Positions 1-8,968 of a stretch of 64,000 nt of DNA are shown here, in pieces. A program made the position numbers and the translations under genes. Source of the DNA: Ruegeria marisrubri (GTDB taxonomy: Bacteria > Pseudomonadota > Alphaproteobacteria > Rhodobacterales > Rhodobacteraceae); the NCBI RefSeq assembly GCF_001507595.1, contig NZ_LQBQ01000012.1, positions 1 to 64,000 on the forward strand, in the 5' to 3' direction. Positions within the stretch are counted from its first letter, which is position 1. Every line of letters begins with the position of its first letter. The notes beneath the pieces were generated by a model. The model saw only the letters and a program-made list of their open reading frames with translations, searched no databases and was not told the DNA's origin.

Positions 1-99
1 ATCTCCCCGACCGAATCCGTCAGGGCAACGTGTTCACATGGGTCAATTCTCAGTGAAAATCTGGGGGGCTACCGGGTCACTTCTCAGCAGAAATCAACA
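1..99. mobile_element. Terminal end of an IS21-family-like insertion sequence (element continues off the left edge)
   Basis: Two imperfect direct repeats sit at 40-61 and 74-96. The first begins GGGTCAATTCTCAG and the second GGGTCACTTCTCAG, each followed by an A-rich GAAA(A/T) block. The outer repeat ends in GAAATCAACA at 90-99, which reads TGTTGATTTC on the other strand. Tandem terminal repeats of this kind with a TGTTGATTT-type tip are typical of IS21 elements, where they bind the transposase. The transposase genes would lie to the left and are not visible. The junction at about position 99/100 falls inside the cas3 reading frame. Confidence 0.6.
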
Positions 100-2171
100 G
101 CGCTGGCCGCCTTGATCTGAATCAGATCGCTCAGGATCTTTGGCGATACCCCAACCGTGTAGCGCTGCAGCGCGTGAGCGATAGCGCCGGCATGGGTGCT
201 GTAGCTGAGGAGCCGCTGCGCGTCCTCGTCCATGCCCCAAGGGCCCGAGCCTAGGATCAGCGGCTTGTTGTAGTCCTCAATCAGAGAGAAATCGGCAGCG
301 ATGTCGGCAAAGGGATATTCGAGTTGGTTACCGCTTTCTCCAATCCGTCCCATGATCCTCCGGCTGTCGAGATCGGCGCTGCTGCTCCAGTAGAGTGCTC
401 TGAAATAGGCGTTGACCGCGTCCGGTGACAATGGGTCGGCGTACTCCGCCATGATTCGGCAGGCAATCTCGGCGTTTATTTGCAATTCCCGTGGAGGCGG
501 GTAGTCCTCTTCCGGTTTGAAGACAAAGACCTGCCCACGTTCCAACTTACCGTTGCGGTTGCAGCGACCCGCCGCCTGGGTGATGGAGTCGATCCCGGCC
601 ACCGCACGCCAGACTTCGGGGAAATCGAGGTCGACCCCGGCTTCGACCAACGCGGTGGCGATCAGCAGAACTGGGCGTTCTTGCAGGCGCCTGCGCACCT
701 CGCCCAGAACAGTGGCGCGGTGGCTAGCGGTCATGTTGGTGGTCAGGTGGAAGACGCCATCGCCGCGCAAATCGTCATACAACGCCCGCGCCTGACGCTT
801 GTTGTTGACGATCACCAGCGCCGATCGGCCACGCACGCGCTCTGCTAGCTCGGCATTGGTCAGCCGACCCAATTTCACGACCTCGACCCGCTTGAGGTGG
901 TCGTAAAGCCGTGACGGATCGGGGGCGATTTCGCGGGTCTCGCCGCGCAGGAGCGCCTCTGGCGCCTTCAGCCCGTCCTCCTTGTAGATTGCTGGCTGGG
1001 TCGCTGTGCAGAGGACGGCGGAGCAGCCATAGCCGCGGGTCAGTTCCTTGATCGCCGCGAGGCAAGGGCGCAGGAACGGGATTGGCAGCGATTGCGCCTC
1101 GTCGAGCACAATGACCGAACCGGCGATATTGTGCAGCTTTCTGCATTTGGAGGTGCGGTTGGCAAAGAGACTTTCGAAGAACTGCACGGCCGTGGTCACC
1201 ACCACCGGCCGGTCCCAGTTCTGTGCCGCCAGCTTGATCCGCTCGGCCTCGGTCTCGTCCTCCATGTCTTGGAAGTCGAAGGCCGAGTGATGCTCCAGCA
1301 CTGCGTCGGCATCGTCCAGAGCCGCGCGGAACACATCCGCCGTCTGCTCGATGATCGAGGTATAGGGCACGACGTAGATCACCCGACGCAACCCGTGTTG
1401 CTGCACGTGGTCCAACGCAAAGCGCAGTGAGCTCAGTGTCTTACCCCCGCCAGTGGGCACGGTCAGGGAAAACAGCCCGGGCCGCTCGGCGGCGGCGTGC
1501 CCCGCGCCTTCCAACACCTCTCCACGCAGTTGGTTGACGGCACCTTCGGGCGGGCCGAAGCGCGACAGGTGGTTGCCAAGTGCACCGCGGAGGTCGTTCA
1601 GCGAACCCGTCCAGCCGCGAGGGGCGTCGGGCGAGTAGAACCGCTCGGTTTCGACAAAATCAGCGTCGACAAGCGCGGAAAACAGCATGCGAACGAAGAA
1701 CTGCACTTCGAAATGCGGAATTGGCTTACCAAAACCTGCCAGCGGGGCCGGCAGCTCGGGGGCGGGCAGTTCCAACCAATCGGGCAATTCGACCGGCTTT
1801 GTCTGGGCCAACCGTTCCGCTAGCGGCGTTGGCGGGTGCCCATTGGATCTTTCTAACCCGTTGGCCAGCCCAGCGTGGTGCCCGGCGATGCAATAGGCCA
1901 TCAACCGCCCAAGCGGCCCGAATTTGTCATCTGCGTACCGAGCGCCTTCACCGCTGTGCGGAACGCGCTTGGGGCTGCCGGAGATACGCGCTTGGACCTC
2001 GGGTTTGATCTTTCCGAGATCATGCAAAAGGCCAGCAGCTCTTGCCAGAGACCCAGCGCCGATCACATCTGCATTTGCTTCGGCGGCCACACCGACATTG
2101 AACAGGTGGTCGGTTAGCAATTCCCATCGCTCTACGGGCTGACCAGGGCGAGAGTGGGCGAACAGTGGCAA
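84..2171 (-). CDS. cas3: CRISPR-associated helicase/nuclease Cas3, type I-C-like, 3' end truncated by IS insertion
   Basis: Cas3 is the nuclease-helicase that degrades DNA marked by Cascade. The 695-residue product has an N-terminal HD nuclease domain (H22, H50-D51, H98-H99, and D169/D171), then a superfamily 2 helicase with Walker A TVPTGGGKT at about 237-245, DEAQ at 357-360, and a motif VI region with QAAGRCNRNG. The start is TTG at 2171, giving an FAHS opening usual for type I-C Cas3; no clear Shine-Dalgarno was seen and an upstream CTG is possible. The last seven codons or so are read from the insertion sequence end, so the native C terminus, probably some tens of residues, is lost. The other cas genes would follow to the left, beyond the element and outside the window. 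Helicase identity is secure; whether the protein still works is doubtful. Confidence 0.9.
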   Translation of the reverse strand: MPLFAHSRPGQPVERWELLTDHLFNVGVAAEANADVIGAGSLARAAGLLHDLGKIKPEVQARISGSPKRVPHSGEGARYADDKFGPLGRLMAYCIAGHHAGLANGLERSNGHPPTPLAERLAQTKPVELPDWLELPAPELPAPLAGFGKPIPHFEVQFFVRMLFSALVDADFVETERFYSPDAPRGWTGSLNDLRGALGNHLSRFGPPEGAVNQLRGEVLEGAGHAAAERPGLFSLTVPTGGGKTLSSLRFALDHVQQHGLRRVIYVVPYTSIIEQTADVFRAALDDADAVLEHHSAFDFQDMEDETEAERIKLAAQNWDRPVVVTTAVQFFESLFANRTSKCRKLHNIAGSVIVLDEAQSLPIPFLRPCLAAIKELTRGYGCSAVLCTATQPAIYKEDGLKAPEALLRGETREIAPDPSRLYDHLKRVEVVKLGRLTNAELAERVRGRSALVIVNNKRQARALYDDLRGDGVFHLTTNMTASHRATVLGEVRRRLQERPVLLIATALVEAGVDLDFPEVWRAVAGIDSITQAAGRCNRNGKLERGQVFVFKPEEDYPPPRELQINAEIACRIMAEYADPLSPDAVNAYFRALYWSSSADLDSRRIMGRIGESGNQLEYPFADIAADFSLIEDYNKPLILGSGPWGMDEDAQRLLSYSTHAGAIAHALQRYTVGVSPKILSDLIQIKAASAVDFC

Positions 2172-2692
2172 CAGGATATCTCGTATCAGCTGGCAATTTT
2201 GGTGGAATGGAGGATGTCAATGACTGAAGCGAACATGGATATTCACCGCTAAGCTGTCAAGAAAGGAAGGCAAATTCCCAATAGTTGATCGTCGCATATG
2301 TGGCCTAAAGCGAGTATCCATTTGAGTTTCGGCGCCGCGCTCACCAATGCCTCACCCAGATCATCTTGCGTAACGCCAGATTCGCAAAGCGCTCTTCGGA
2401 GGCTTCCTCGTCTAGCGCGAAACGGAACGGTCTACCTGCACTTCAATAAATTATGCAATGACTGTGATTTACAGAAAAGGAACGCCCGCGAACAGTCGGA
2501 CGAAGACCATCCGACATGCTCCACCGTGCCTGCGAGTTTGAGTAGCTGCTGGGACTGGATTGAAGTAGATATCAAACATCGGGACCGCCGCTATTGGTTC
2601 CACAGTACCGGCTTCATCGGACTGACGTGCAGGGACTGCCTGCCCGTCTATTTTCGCTGGGGCAGTATGCGACTCATTTTCGTTGGGAATAT
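2172..2692. other. Gene-free stretch upstream of cas3
   Basis: This stretch of about 520 bases lies between the cas3 start and the 3' end of tRNA-Met. It is less GC-rich than the rest of the window. I see no CRISPR repeats, no convincing coding region and no tRNA-end direct repeat. A 138-codon open frame on the plus strand runs into the tRNA and has no recognisable protein character. Confidence 0.5.
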
Positions 2693-2769
2693 TGGTAGCG
2701 GAGGAGGGACTTGAACCCCCGACACGCGGATTATGATTCCGCTGCTCTAACCAACTGAGCTACTCCGCC
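2693..2769 (-). tRNA. tRNA-Met (anticodon CAT), elongator type
   Basis: The reverse complement folds as a complete 77-nt tRNA. The acceptor stem is GGCGGAG paired with CTCCGCT, the D-arm contains AGCTCAGTTGGTTAGAGC, and the anticodon stem GCGGA/TCCGC encloses the loop ATCATAA with anticodon CAT. The T-arm carries GGTTCAAGTCC. The CCA tail is encoded at 2693-2695. The paired 1-72 position (G-U) and general sequence fit an elongator Met tRNA rather than initiator tRNA or tRNA-Ile(CAT). Its 3' end faces the cas3/IS region. Confidence 0.95.
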
Positions 2770-3024
2770 TTGAGTGAGAGGCGATTTAAGGGAGGGGCCG
2801 GGGAGGGTCAAGAGGGAAATGAACGGTTTCGAGATGTTTCTTTCAGCCTTTCCTGGAACCCGAGGGAAACGCTGCTCGGTGTTGGCTCCCGCAGCTCTGA
2901 CCGAAGCGGCGATCATAAGGATGAAGCTCGCGCAGGCTCCGGGGCGTAGCGCAGCACACGCTACTGCACCGCAACGGTTCAAATGATTTTCCTCGCGCCT
3001 GCCTGATCCAGTGCGTCCGGTTGG

Positions 3025-3828
3025 TCAGGTGAAACTGTTGACTTGCGCGGGGCTCGGCCGTGGCAGGGTATCGAGCAGGCGGAAGACTTCGGCCCGGCAT
3101 TCTTGACCGGCCCAGTCCGGCGGGAAGAAAACCGGGGGCAGGTCGGGGTGACGCAGCACGACTCGGCGCCAGCGGTGCACGATCAGCGTCCGCAGCGTGG
3201 CGGTTTCGAGCGGCGAGGGCTGCCAATCCCCTGGGCGGGTTTCAAAGGCGTGGCGAGCAGCATCGCGCAGGCTGGTGCAAGCCTCGCGCAGGTCCTGAGG
3301 GCAAAGCCGCTCACGCAGCCAGTCGGGAACCGCGCGGGCGGTGACTTCGAAGGCGACGAGATCGTCGCAGTTCCTCGGCAAGGGGCCGGCGCCAAGCGCC
3401 ACGTTTCGCCCGATCGCGGTATAGTGCCGGGTCAGCATGAGATCGTCGAGAGTGTGAATGCCCGGCCCGTCCTCGGCGATCAACAGGTGCCAGGTCTCGG
3501 GCGTTTCGGGATCACGATCATAGATGCGTGGGGTGACCTGCGCGGACTGCGCCCGACCGAATTCCGTCAGGAAATGCATCGAGGCGCGGCCGCTGCGGGT
3601 GCTTTCGATCCAGCCGTCCTTGCGCAGCCGGTGCAGGGCGACACGGATGGCCTCGGGCTTGATCCCCATGGGCTCGATGATCCGGGTCAGGGCACCGCCC
3701 GAGATCTTGGCTCCGCGTTCCTGCGCGAGGTCGCCGAACAACGACACGATGATCGACCAGACGCGTTGATTCTGAGGGTCGGCCAACTCGGCCACAGCCG
3801 CGTCGAACCAGGAAAATACATTGGTCAT
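3025..3828 (-). CDS. paaX: PaaX-type transcriptional repressor of phenylacetate catabolism
   Basis: PaaX represses paa operons and is released by phenylacetyl-CoA. The 267-residue protein has the family layout: an N-terminal winged-helix region at about 20-90 containing GALTRIIEPMGIKPEAIRVA followed by a basic HRLRKDGW segment, then the long PaaX C-terminal domain. It is the last gene of the leftward arm, 69 bp after paaZ on the same strand, so it may be cotranscribed with the genes it controls. A second possible regulator, a TetR protein, lies in the rightward arm. Family assignment is firm; the effector is inferred from the family. Confidence 0.9.
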   Translation of the reverse strand: MTNVFSWFDAAVAELADPQNQRVWSIIVSLFGDLAQERGAKISGGALTRIIEPMGIKPEAIRVALHRLRKDGWIESTRSGRASMHFLTEFGRAQSAQVTPRIYDRDPETPETWHLLIAEDGPGIHTLDDLMLTRHYTAIGRNVALGAGPLPRNCDDLVAFEVTARAVPDWLRERLCPQDLREACTSLRDAARHAFETRPGDWQPSPLETATLRTLIVHRWRRVVLRHPDLPPVFFPPDWAGQECRAEVFRLLDTLPRPSPAQVNSFT

Positions 3829-3897
3829 GGAGCCAGTCTAAAGCCCCATGACCGATAAGGAAAACGGAATTGTCCCTAGGTTCGTGACCGAGGCAGC

Positions 3898-5928
3898 CTA
3901 GTAGGCATTCATGGTCAGCAGCTCGTATTCCGCGACCATCTCGTCATCCTGATTGGTCAGGGTGACGTGCCAGCGCACCTCGCCATATTCGTCGGTCCGG
4001 CGGGTCTTTTTCTTGACCGTCAAGCGCACCTTGATGCTGTCGCCCGCGCTGACCGGCTTCATGAAACGCAAGCCGTCCAGGCCGGTATTGGCCAGAACAG
4101 GTCCTTCGTTCGGCTCGACGAACAGGCCGGCCGCGAACGAGAGCAGCAGGTAGCCATGCGCCACGCGGCCCGGGAAGAAGGGGTTCCGCTTTGCTGCGTC
4201 CTCGTCCATGTGGGCATAGAAGGTGTCGCCGGTGAAATGGGCGAAATGCTCGATATCGTCCATCGTGACCGTGCGCGAGGCCGTGTGCAGGGTTTCCCCG
4301 ATCTCCAACTCGCCGAAGCGGCGGGTGAAGGGATGGGCGGGGCCTTGGATCTCGGTGGCGCCGGGCACCCATTTCTCGCCGATCCGCGTCAGCATCTCCG
4401 GCGAGCCTTGAACGGCGGTGCGCTGCATGTAGTGTTTCACGCCGCGCACGCCGCCCATTTCCTCGCCGCCACCGGCGCGGCCGGGGCCGCCGTGGACCAT
4501 GTGAGGCAGCGGCGAGCCGTGGCCGGTGGATTCCTTCATCGAGTCGCGGTTGTTGATGTAGATGCGCCCATGCCAGGCGCCCGCGCCCATCACCACGTCG
4601 CGTGCAACCGCCGGGTCGTGGGTGATGACCGAGGTCACAAGCGAGCCCTGGCCGCGATTGGCGATGGCGACCGCGTGATCCAGGTCACGGTAGCCCATGA
4701 CCGTCGAAACCGGGCCGAAGGCCTCGGTGTCGTGAACGCGGCTCGCCTTGTCCGGGTCGGCGCAGTGGAACAGCATCGGCGGCACGAAGGCGCCCTTGTC
4801 GGCATCCGCCCCGTCAACTTCGAAGTCGTCGGGGTTGCCGAAGACGCGCTCGGCTTCTTGACCGATGATCTCGGCCTTTGCCAGAACGTCGGCTTTCTGC
4901 CCGTTCGAGACCAGCGCCCCCATGCGGGTGGTTTCCAGGCGCGGGTCTCCGATGACGGTTTTCGACAGGCGGGCGGTCAGCGCCTCGATCACTGCGTCCA
5001 CCTGCGCCTGGGGTGCGATGATGCGGCGGATCGCGGTGCATTTCTGCCCCGCCTTGGTCGTCATCTCGCGGCTGACTTCCTTGATGAAGAGGTCGAATTC
5101 CGGCGTGCCCGGCTGCGCGTCCGGTCCGAGGATCGAGGCGTTGAGGCTGTCCTGCTCGGCCACGAACCGCACCGAGTTTTCCACGATTGCCGGGTTCTGG
5201 CGCAACTTCAGGGCGGTGTCGGCAGAGCCGGTGAAGCTGACCACATCCTGACAGGTTAGCCGGTCGAGCATGTCGCCCAGGCCGCCCGAGACCAGTTGCA
5301 GGGCACCTGCGGGCAGGATACCGCTGTCGAGCATGATCTTCACCGCCAGCTCGGTGACGTAGCAGCTGTTGGTGGCCGGTTTCACGATGGCCGGAACACC
5401 GGCCAGCAGGGTGGGGGCCAGTTTTTCCAGCATCCCCCAGACCGGGAAGTTGAAGGCGTTGATATGCACGGCCACACCCTGCAGCGGGGTGCAGACATGC
5501 TGGCCCAGGAAGGTGCCATTCCGCGAGAGCTGCTCGACATCGCCGTCCAGATAGACATGGCCGTCGGGCATTTCGCGGCGGCCTTTCGAGGCAAAGACGA
5601 ACATCGTGCCGATGCCGCCATCGATGTCGATCAGGTGGTCGCTTTGCGTCGCGCCGGTGTTGAAGCTGAGGGCATAGAGCTCTTGCTTGCGGGCCGTCAG
5701 GGCCTGGGCCAGCGCCTTGAGCATCTTGGCGCGCTCGTGAAAGGTCAGCTTGCGCAGGGCCGGGCCGCCGGTGTCGCGGGCGAAGTCCAGCATCGCCTGC
5801 ACGTCCAACGCATTGTTGCCGGCGGTGGCAAAGGGCTCGCCCGTGATGGCCGAGGCGATCGTGCGGGCGCCGGCGCCGGGGGCGATCCAGGTGCCAGCGG
5901 CAAAGCTGGAAATCTCGAGAAGGCTCAT
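3898..5928 (-). CDS. paaZ: Bifunctional oxepin-CoA hydrolase / 3-oxo-5,6-dehydrosuberyl-CoA semialdehyde dehydrogenase PaaZ
   Basis: PaaZ opens the oxepin-CoA ring and oxidises the resulting aldehyde to 3-oxo-5,6-dehydrosuberyl-CoA. The 676 residues comprise an aldehyde dehydrogenase domain (about 1-520) and a C-terminal MaoC-like hotdog hydratase domain (about 535-676). Visible catalytic features are the NAD-binding FTGSADT (232-238), E258, nucleophile C297 in GQKCTA, and the hydratase D568/H573 pair in FTGDTFYAH. Both active sites appear complete and the length matches the family. It lies 42 bp downstream of the TRAP large permease gene on the same strand. Confidence 0.96.
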   Translation of the reverse strand: MSLLEISSFAAGTWIAPGAGARTIASAITGEPFATAGNNALDVQAMLDFARDTGGPALRKLTFHERAKMLKALAQALTARKQELYALSFNTGATQSDHLIDIDGGIGTMFVFASKGRREMPDGHVYLDGDVEQLSRNGTFLGQHVCTPLQGVAVHINAFNFPVWGMLEKLAPTLLAGVPAIVKPATNSCYVTELAVKIMLDSGILPAGALQLVSGGLGDMLDRLTCQDVVSFTGSADTALKLRQNPAIVENSVRFVAEQDSLNASILGPDAQPGTPEFDLFIKEVSREMTTKAGQKCTAIRRIIAPQAQVDAVIEALTARLSKTVIGDPRLETTRMGALVSNGQKADVLAKAEIIGQEAERVFGNPDDFEVDGADADKGAFVPPMLFHCADPDKASRVHDTEAFGPVSTVMGYRDLDHAVAIANRGQGSLVTSVITHDPAVARDVVMGAGAWHGRIYINNRDSMKESTGHGSPLPHMVHGGPGRAGGGEEMGGVRGVKHYMQRTAVQGSPEMLTRIGEKWVPGATEIQGPAHPFTRRFGELEIGETLHTASRTVTMDDIEHFAHFTGDTFYAHMDEDAAKRNPFFPGRVAHGYLLLSFAAGLFVEPNEGPVLANTGLDGLRFMKPVSAGDSIKVRLTVKKKTRRTDEYGEVRWHVTLTNQDDEMVAEYELLTMNAY

Positions 5929-5970
5929 GTCAGTTCCCTTTCCGGGTCGGTTGAGGGTTGCTTGCGTGCG

Positions 5971-7323
5971 TCAGTGGCCCATCGCGCCCATCTGCTGAGG
6001 CAGATAGAGTACCACGATCGGCACCAGCACGATCAGGGCAAGGCGGAAGATGTCGGCGACCCAGAACGGGGTCACGCCGCGGAAGATGGTTCCGGTCGAG
6101 ACATTGCCGACAACGCCCTTGAGGATGAAGACGTTCAAGCCCACCGGCGGGGTGATCAGCGAGATCTCGGTCACGACCACCACGACGATGCCGAACCAGA
6201 TCGGATCATAGCCCAGCGAGGTGACCAGCGGAAAGAAGATCGGCACCGTCAGCAGCAGCATGGACAGCGACTCGAACACGCAGCCGAGGATGATGTAGAT
6301 GCCGAGGATCATCAGGATCACCACGAAGGGCGCCACGTCATAGGCCGTGACCATGGCGATCAGCGCCTCGGGCAGGCCGGCGAGGTTGATGAAGTTGGAA
6401 AAGATCTGCGCGCCGATCAGCACCGAGAACAGCGCGGCGGCGGTGAAGGTGGTCTCCTTCAACACTTCGAAGGTCGAGCCGACGGTCAGTCCGCCACGGA
6501 ACAGCGCGATCAGAAAGGCCCCGGCAGCACCCATGCCCGCAGCTTCTGTGGGCGAAAAGGTCAGGTTCAGCGGGTGGAAGTCGAAGGCGCCATAGAGGCC
6601 GCCGATGACCAGGAAGAACAGCAGCAGCACCGCCCAGACCGATCCCAGCGCCCGGAACCGCTCGCCCCAGCTTGCGCGTTCACCGGCCGGCCCGGCATCG
6701 GGGTTGCGCCAGACGGTCCAGCGCACGGCGAAGAGGTAAAACAGGATGCCTAGTACACCCGGAACGATCCCGGCCATGAACAGCTTGCCGATCGAGGTTT
6801 CGGTCAGCAGGCCGTAGATCACCAGAATGACCGAAGGCGGGATCAGGATGCCCAGCGTGCCCCCCGCCGCGATCGAGGCGGTCGAAAGCTCGTCGGAATA
6901 GCCATAGCGGCGCATCTGCGGCATGGCGACCTTGGACATGGTGGCCGCCGTCGCCAGAGATGAGCCGCAGATGGCCGAGAAGCCTCCGCAGGCCGCCACG
7001 GTCGCCATGGCGATGCCGCCGCGCATGTGGCCGAGAAATGCGTTCGAAACGGCGTAAAGCTCGCGCGCCATGCCGCCCTTGTTGACGAACAGGCCCATCA
7101 GGATGAACAGCGGCACCACCGACAGGCCATAATCCTGCGCGGTGTCCATGATCTGACGGCCGACCATCGACATGGCGGCCTTGAGCCCGCGCTCGTCAAA
7201 GATCGAGCCGCCGCGCTCGTAGGCGAAACCAAGCGTGCCGACCAGGCCCATGGCGAACACGATGGGCAGGCGCACCAGCACCAGAACCAGGACAAGGGCG
7301 AATCCGATTAGGGCGGCGGTCAT
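5971..7323 (-). CDS. TRAP transporter large permease (DctM family)
   Basis: This is the main membrane subunit of a tripartite ATP-independent periplasmic transporter, which uses an ion gradient and a periplasmic binding protein. The 450-residue product is very hydrophobic throughout, with roughly a dozen membrane segments and family motifs such as GGFSAICGSSLATAATMSKV and TLGILIPPSVILVIYG. The start codon overlaps the stop of the small permease gene by 4 bp (ATGA), indicating translational coupling. The transporter sits between the fused hydratase/dehydrogenase gene and paaZ, so phenylacetate or another aromatic acid is a plausible cargo; this is inference from position. Confidence 0.93.
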   Translation of the reverse strand: MTAALIGFALVLVLVLVRLPIVFAMGLVGTLGFAYERGGSIFDERGLKAAMSMVGRQIMDTAQDYGLSVVPLFILMGLFVNKGGMARELYAVSNAFLGHMRGGIAMATVAACGGFSAICGSSLATAATMSKVAMPQMRRYGYSDELSTASIAAGGTLGILIPPSVILVIYGLLTETSIGKLFMAGIVPGVLGILFYLFAVRWTVWRNPDAGPAGERASWGERFRALGSVWAVLLLFFLVIGGLYGAFDFHPLNLTFSPTEAAGMGAAGAFLIALFRGGLTVGSTFEVLKETTFTAAALFSVLIGAQIFSNFINLAGLPEALIAMVTAYDVAPFVVILMILGIYIILGCVFESLSMLLLTVPIFFPLVTSLGYDPIWFGIVVVVVTEISLITPPVGLNVFILKGVVGNVSTGTIFRGVTPFWVADIFRLALIVLVPIVVLYLPQQMGAMGH

Positions 7324-7826
7324 CTGGAATGCTCCGACAGGTATTGGGGGGCAAAGAGGTGCAGCAGGCCGGTCGCGATCATCACGACGGCTGTCACCGC
7401 CACCGAGACCGTGATGAACCAGCCCACGATATAGGTGGGGATCGAGAGATACTCGGTGACATCGCCGTAATCGCGCGCGCGTTCGGCCAGAACCCAGACG
7501 CGTTTCACCGGCCAGAACAGCATGGCGCCGCTGACCAGATAGATGATCGCATCGCGGATGCGGTCCAGACGCAGGCGGTGGAAAATTCCGTCGGTCAGGT
7601 CAACGGCGATCTGACCGTTGGTGACAGAGATGATCGGCAGAACCGAAAAGACCAGAACCGCCATCAGGATGCGGGTCAGCTCGGTTGCGGCCTCGATTGG
7701 GGAATTGAAGACCGAACGCAGGATCACGTCGCAGAATGTCATCACCATCAGGATGAACAGGGCGATGCACGCCACGACGACCGGCAGAACGCTGGCGCGT
7801 CGAACGAATTGGATGAGAGTTGTCAT
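7320..7826 (-). CDS. TRAP transporter small permease (DctQ family)
   Basis: This is the small membrane subunit of the TRAP transporter, pairing with the large permease. The 168 residues contain four predicted membrane segments, beginning around VLPVVVACIALFILMVMTF, with the family motif FCDVILRS in the first segment region. Its stop overlaps the start of the large permease gene by 4 bp, and the binding-protein gene lies 61 bp upstream on the same strand. Length and gene order (binding protein, small permease, large permease) are standard for this family. Confidence 0.9.
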   Translation of the reverse strand: MTTLIQFVRRASVLPVVVACIALFILMVMTFCDVILRSVFNSPIEAATELTRILMAVLVFSVLPIISVTNGQIAVDLTDGIFHRLRLDRIRDAIIYLVSGAMLFWPVKRVWVLAERARDYGDVTEYLSIPTYIVGWFITVSVAVTAVVMIATGLLHLFAPQYLSEHSR

Positions 7827-7887
7827 GCGGCTCCTCCCGCGGGTCTTGCTTTGGGGGCGGCAGTTGACCGCCGCCCCCGGATCAGGA

Positions 7888-8907
7888 TCAGTAGGCGGCC
7901 ATTTCCGACTTGATCATGTCATAGGCGGCCTGAGCATCGACGCCCGTACCGGCAACCTCGGCAATGACCTTCTCGCGGATGTCGGCTGCGATGGCCGAGA
8001 ACTTCTCGAGGTCGGCTTCCGAGGCGGCATTGATGGCGTTGCCTTCGGCAGCTTCGGTTTCCGCGCGACCGATGCCGTCGATCTCGTCCCAGATCTTGCC
8101 GATTTCGCGGCTCAGCGGCTCGCCGAACACCTTTTCTTCCAGCGCCTTCTGGATGTCCTCGGGAAGGTCGGCGAAGGTGTCCTCGTTCATGATGAAGGCG
8201 AACGAACCGCGATAGAGGCCACCCGGCATTTCATAGACGTTCTGAGCCACTTCGGTCAGCTTGAAGCCCTTGCGGGATTCGAAGGGCATGACCACGCCAT
8301 CGGCGGCCTTCGAGGCCAGGGTTTCATAGACCTTGGGGGCCGGAACCTGGATGCCGGTCGCGCCCAGAGCCGTGCCGACATCACCGCCGACACCGCCGGG
8401 GATGCGGACCTTGAGGCCCGAAATCTCGTCCAGGCTGGTGACCGGAGAGCTGGTGTGCAGCTGCGCCGGGCCGTGCGTGTGCAGGGCGATGACCTTGACG
8501 CCGCGATGTTCGTCGGCCTGGGCCAGATATTTCTCGTAGGCGCGCCAGTAGGCGACCGATGCGGCCTCGGCCGAGCCTTCATAGCCGGGCAGCTCGATCA
8601 GCTTGGTGACGACGAAGCGGCCGGGCTGGTAGCCGTGGAAGATGATCGACGCGTCGGCAGCGCCGTCCATGATCAGGTCCATCTGTGCCGGCGGAGGGGC
8701 GATGCCCAGTTTCAACTCAGCGGTCACCTTGCCGTCGGTGGCCTCTTCGACCATCTCGACGAATTTAGGCCACATCTTGGCGTTGATGCCGTGGGTCGGC
8801 GGCGCCCAGCTGGAAATGGTCAGCGTGTAATCCGCCGCCATCGCAACAGTGCCGGTCACGGCCAGCGCGGCCGAAGCCAAAAGGGTGGTCAGTTTGGTGA
8901 ATTTCAT
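7888..8907 (-). CDS. TRAP transporter periplasmic substrate-binding protein (DctP family)
   Basis: This is the periplasmic solute-binding component that delivers substrate to the membrane subunits. The 339-residue protein starts with a clear signal peptide (MKFTKLTTLLASAALA, likely cleaved after VAMA). It has the DctP layout, including KVRIPGGVGG in the middle region where the ligand-binding arginine usually lies, and a long C-terminal helical part. A strong ribosome-binding site (GGAGGAGG) precedes the ATG. Substrate cannot be read from sequence; location in the paa island suggests an aromatic acid. Confidence 0.9.
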   Translation of the reverse strand: MKFTKLTTLLASAALAVTGTVAMAADYTLTISSWAPPTHGINAKMWPKFVEMVEEATDGKVTAELKLGIAPPPAQMDLIMDGAADASIIFHGYQPGRFVVTKLIELPGYEGSAEAASVAYWRAYEKYLAQADEHRGVKVIALHTHGPAQLHTSSPVTSLDEISGLKVRIPGGVGGDVGTALGATGIQVPAPKVYETLASKAADGVVMPFESRKGFKLTEVAQNVYEMPGGLYRGSFAFIMNEDTFADLPEDIQKALEEKVFGEPLSREIGKIWDEIDGIGRAETEAAEGNAINAASEADLEKFSAIAADIREKVIAEVAGTGVDAQAAYDMIKSEMAAY

Positions 8908-8968
8908 GACTGGTTATCCTCCTCCAAAACATGAGTCATTGATGCGTTAATGGTCCTTTTTGTAACCA

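Noticed and set aside
2172..2692. Possible CRISPR array or leader next to cas3
   Set aside because: No repeated 28-37 bp units are present in this stretch.
2298..2714. A 138-codon open frame on the plus strand upstream of cas3
   Set aside because: It runs into the tRNA-Met gene on the opposite strand, has no ribosome-binding site and no recognisable protein features.
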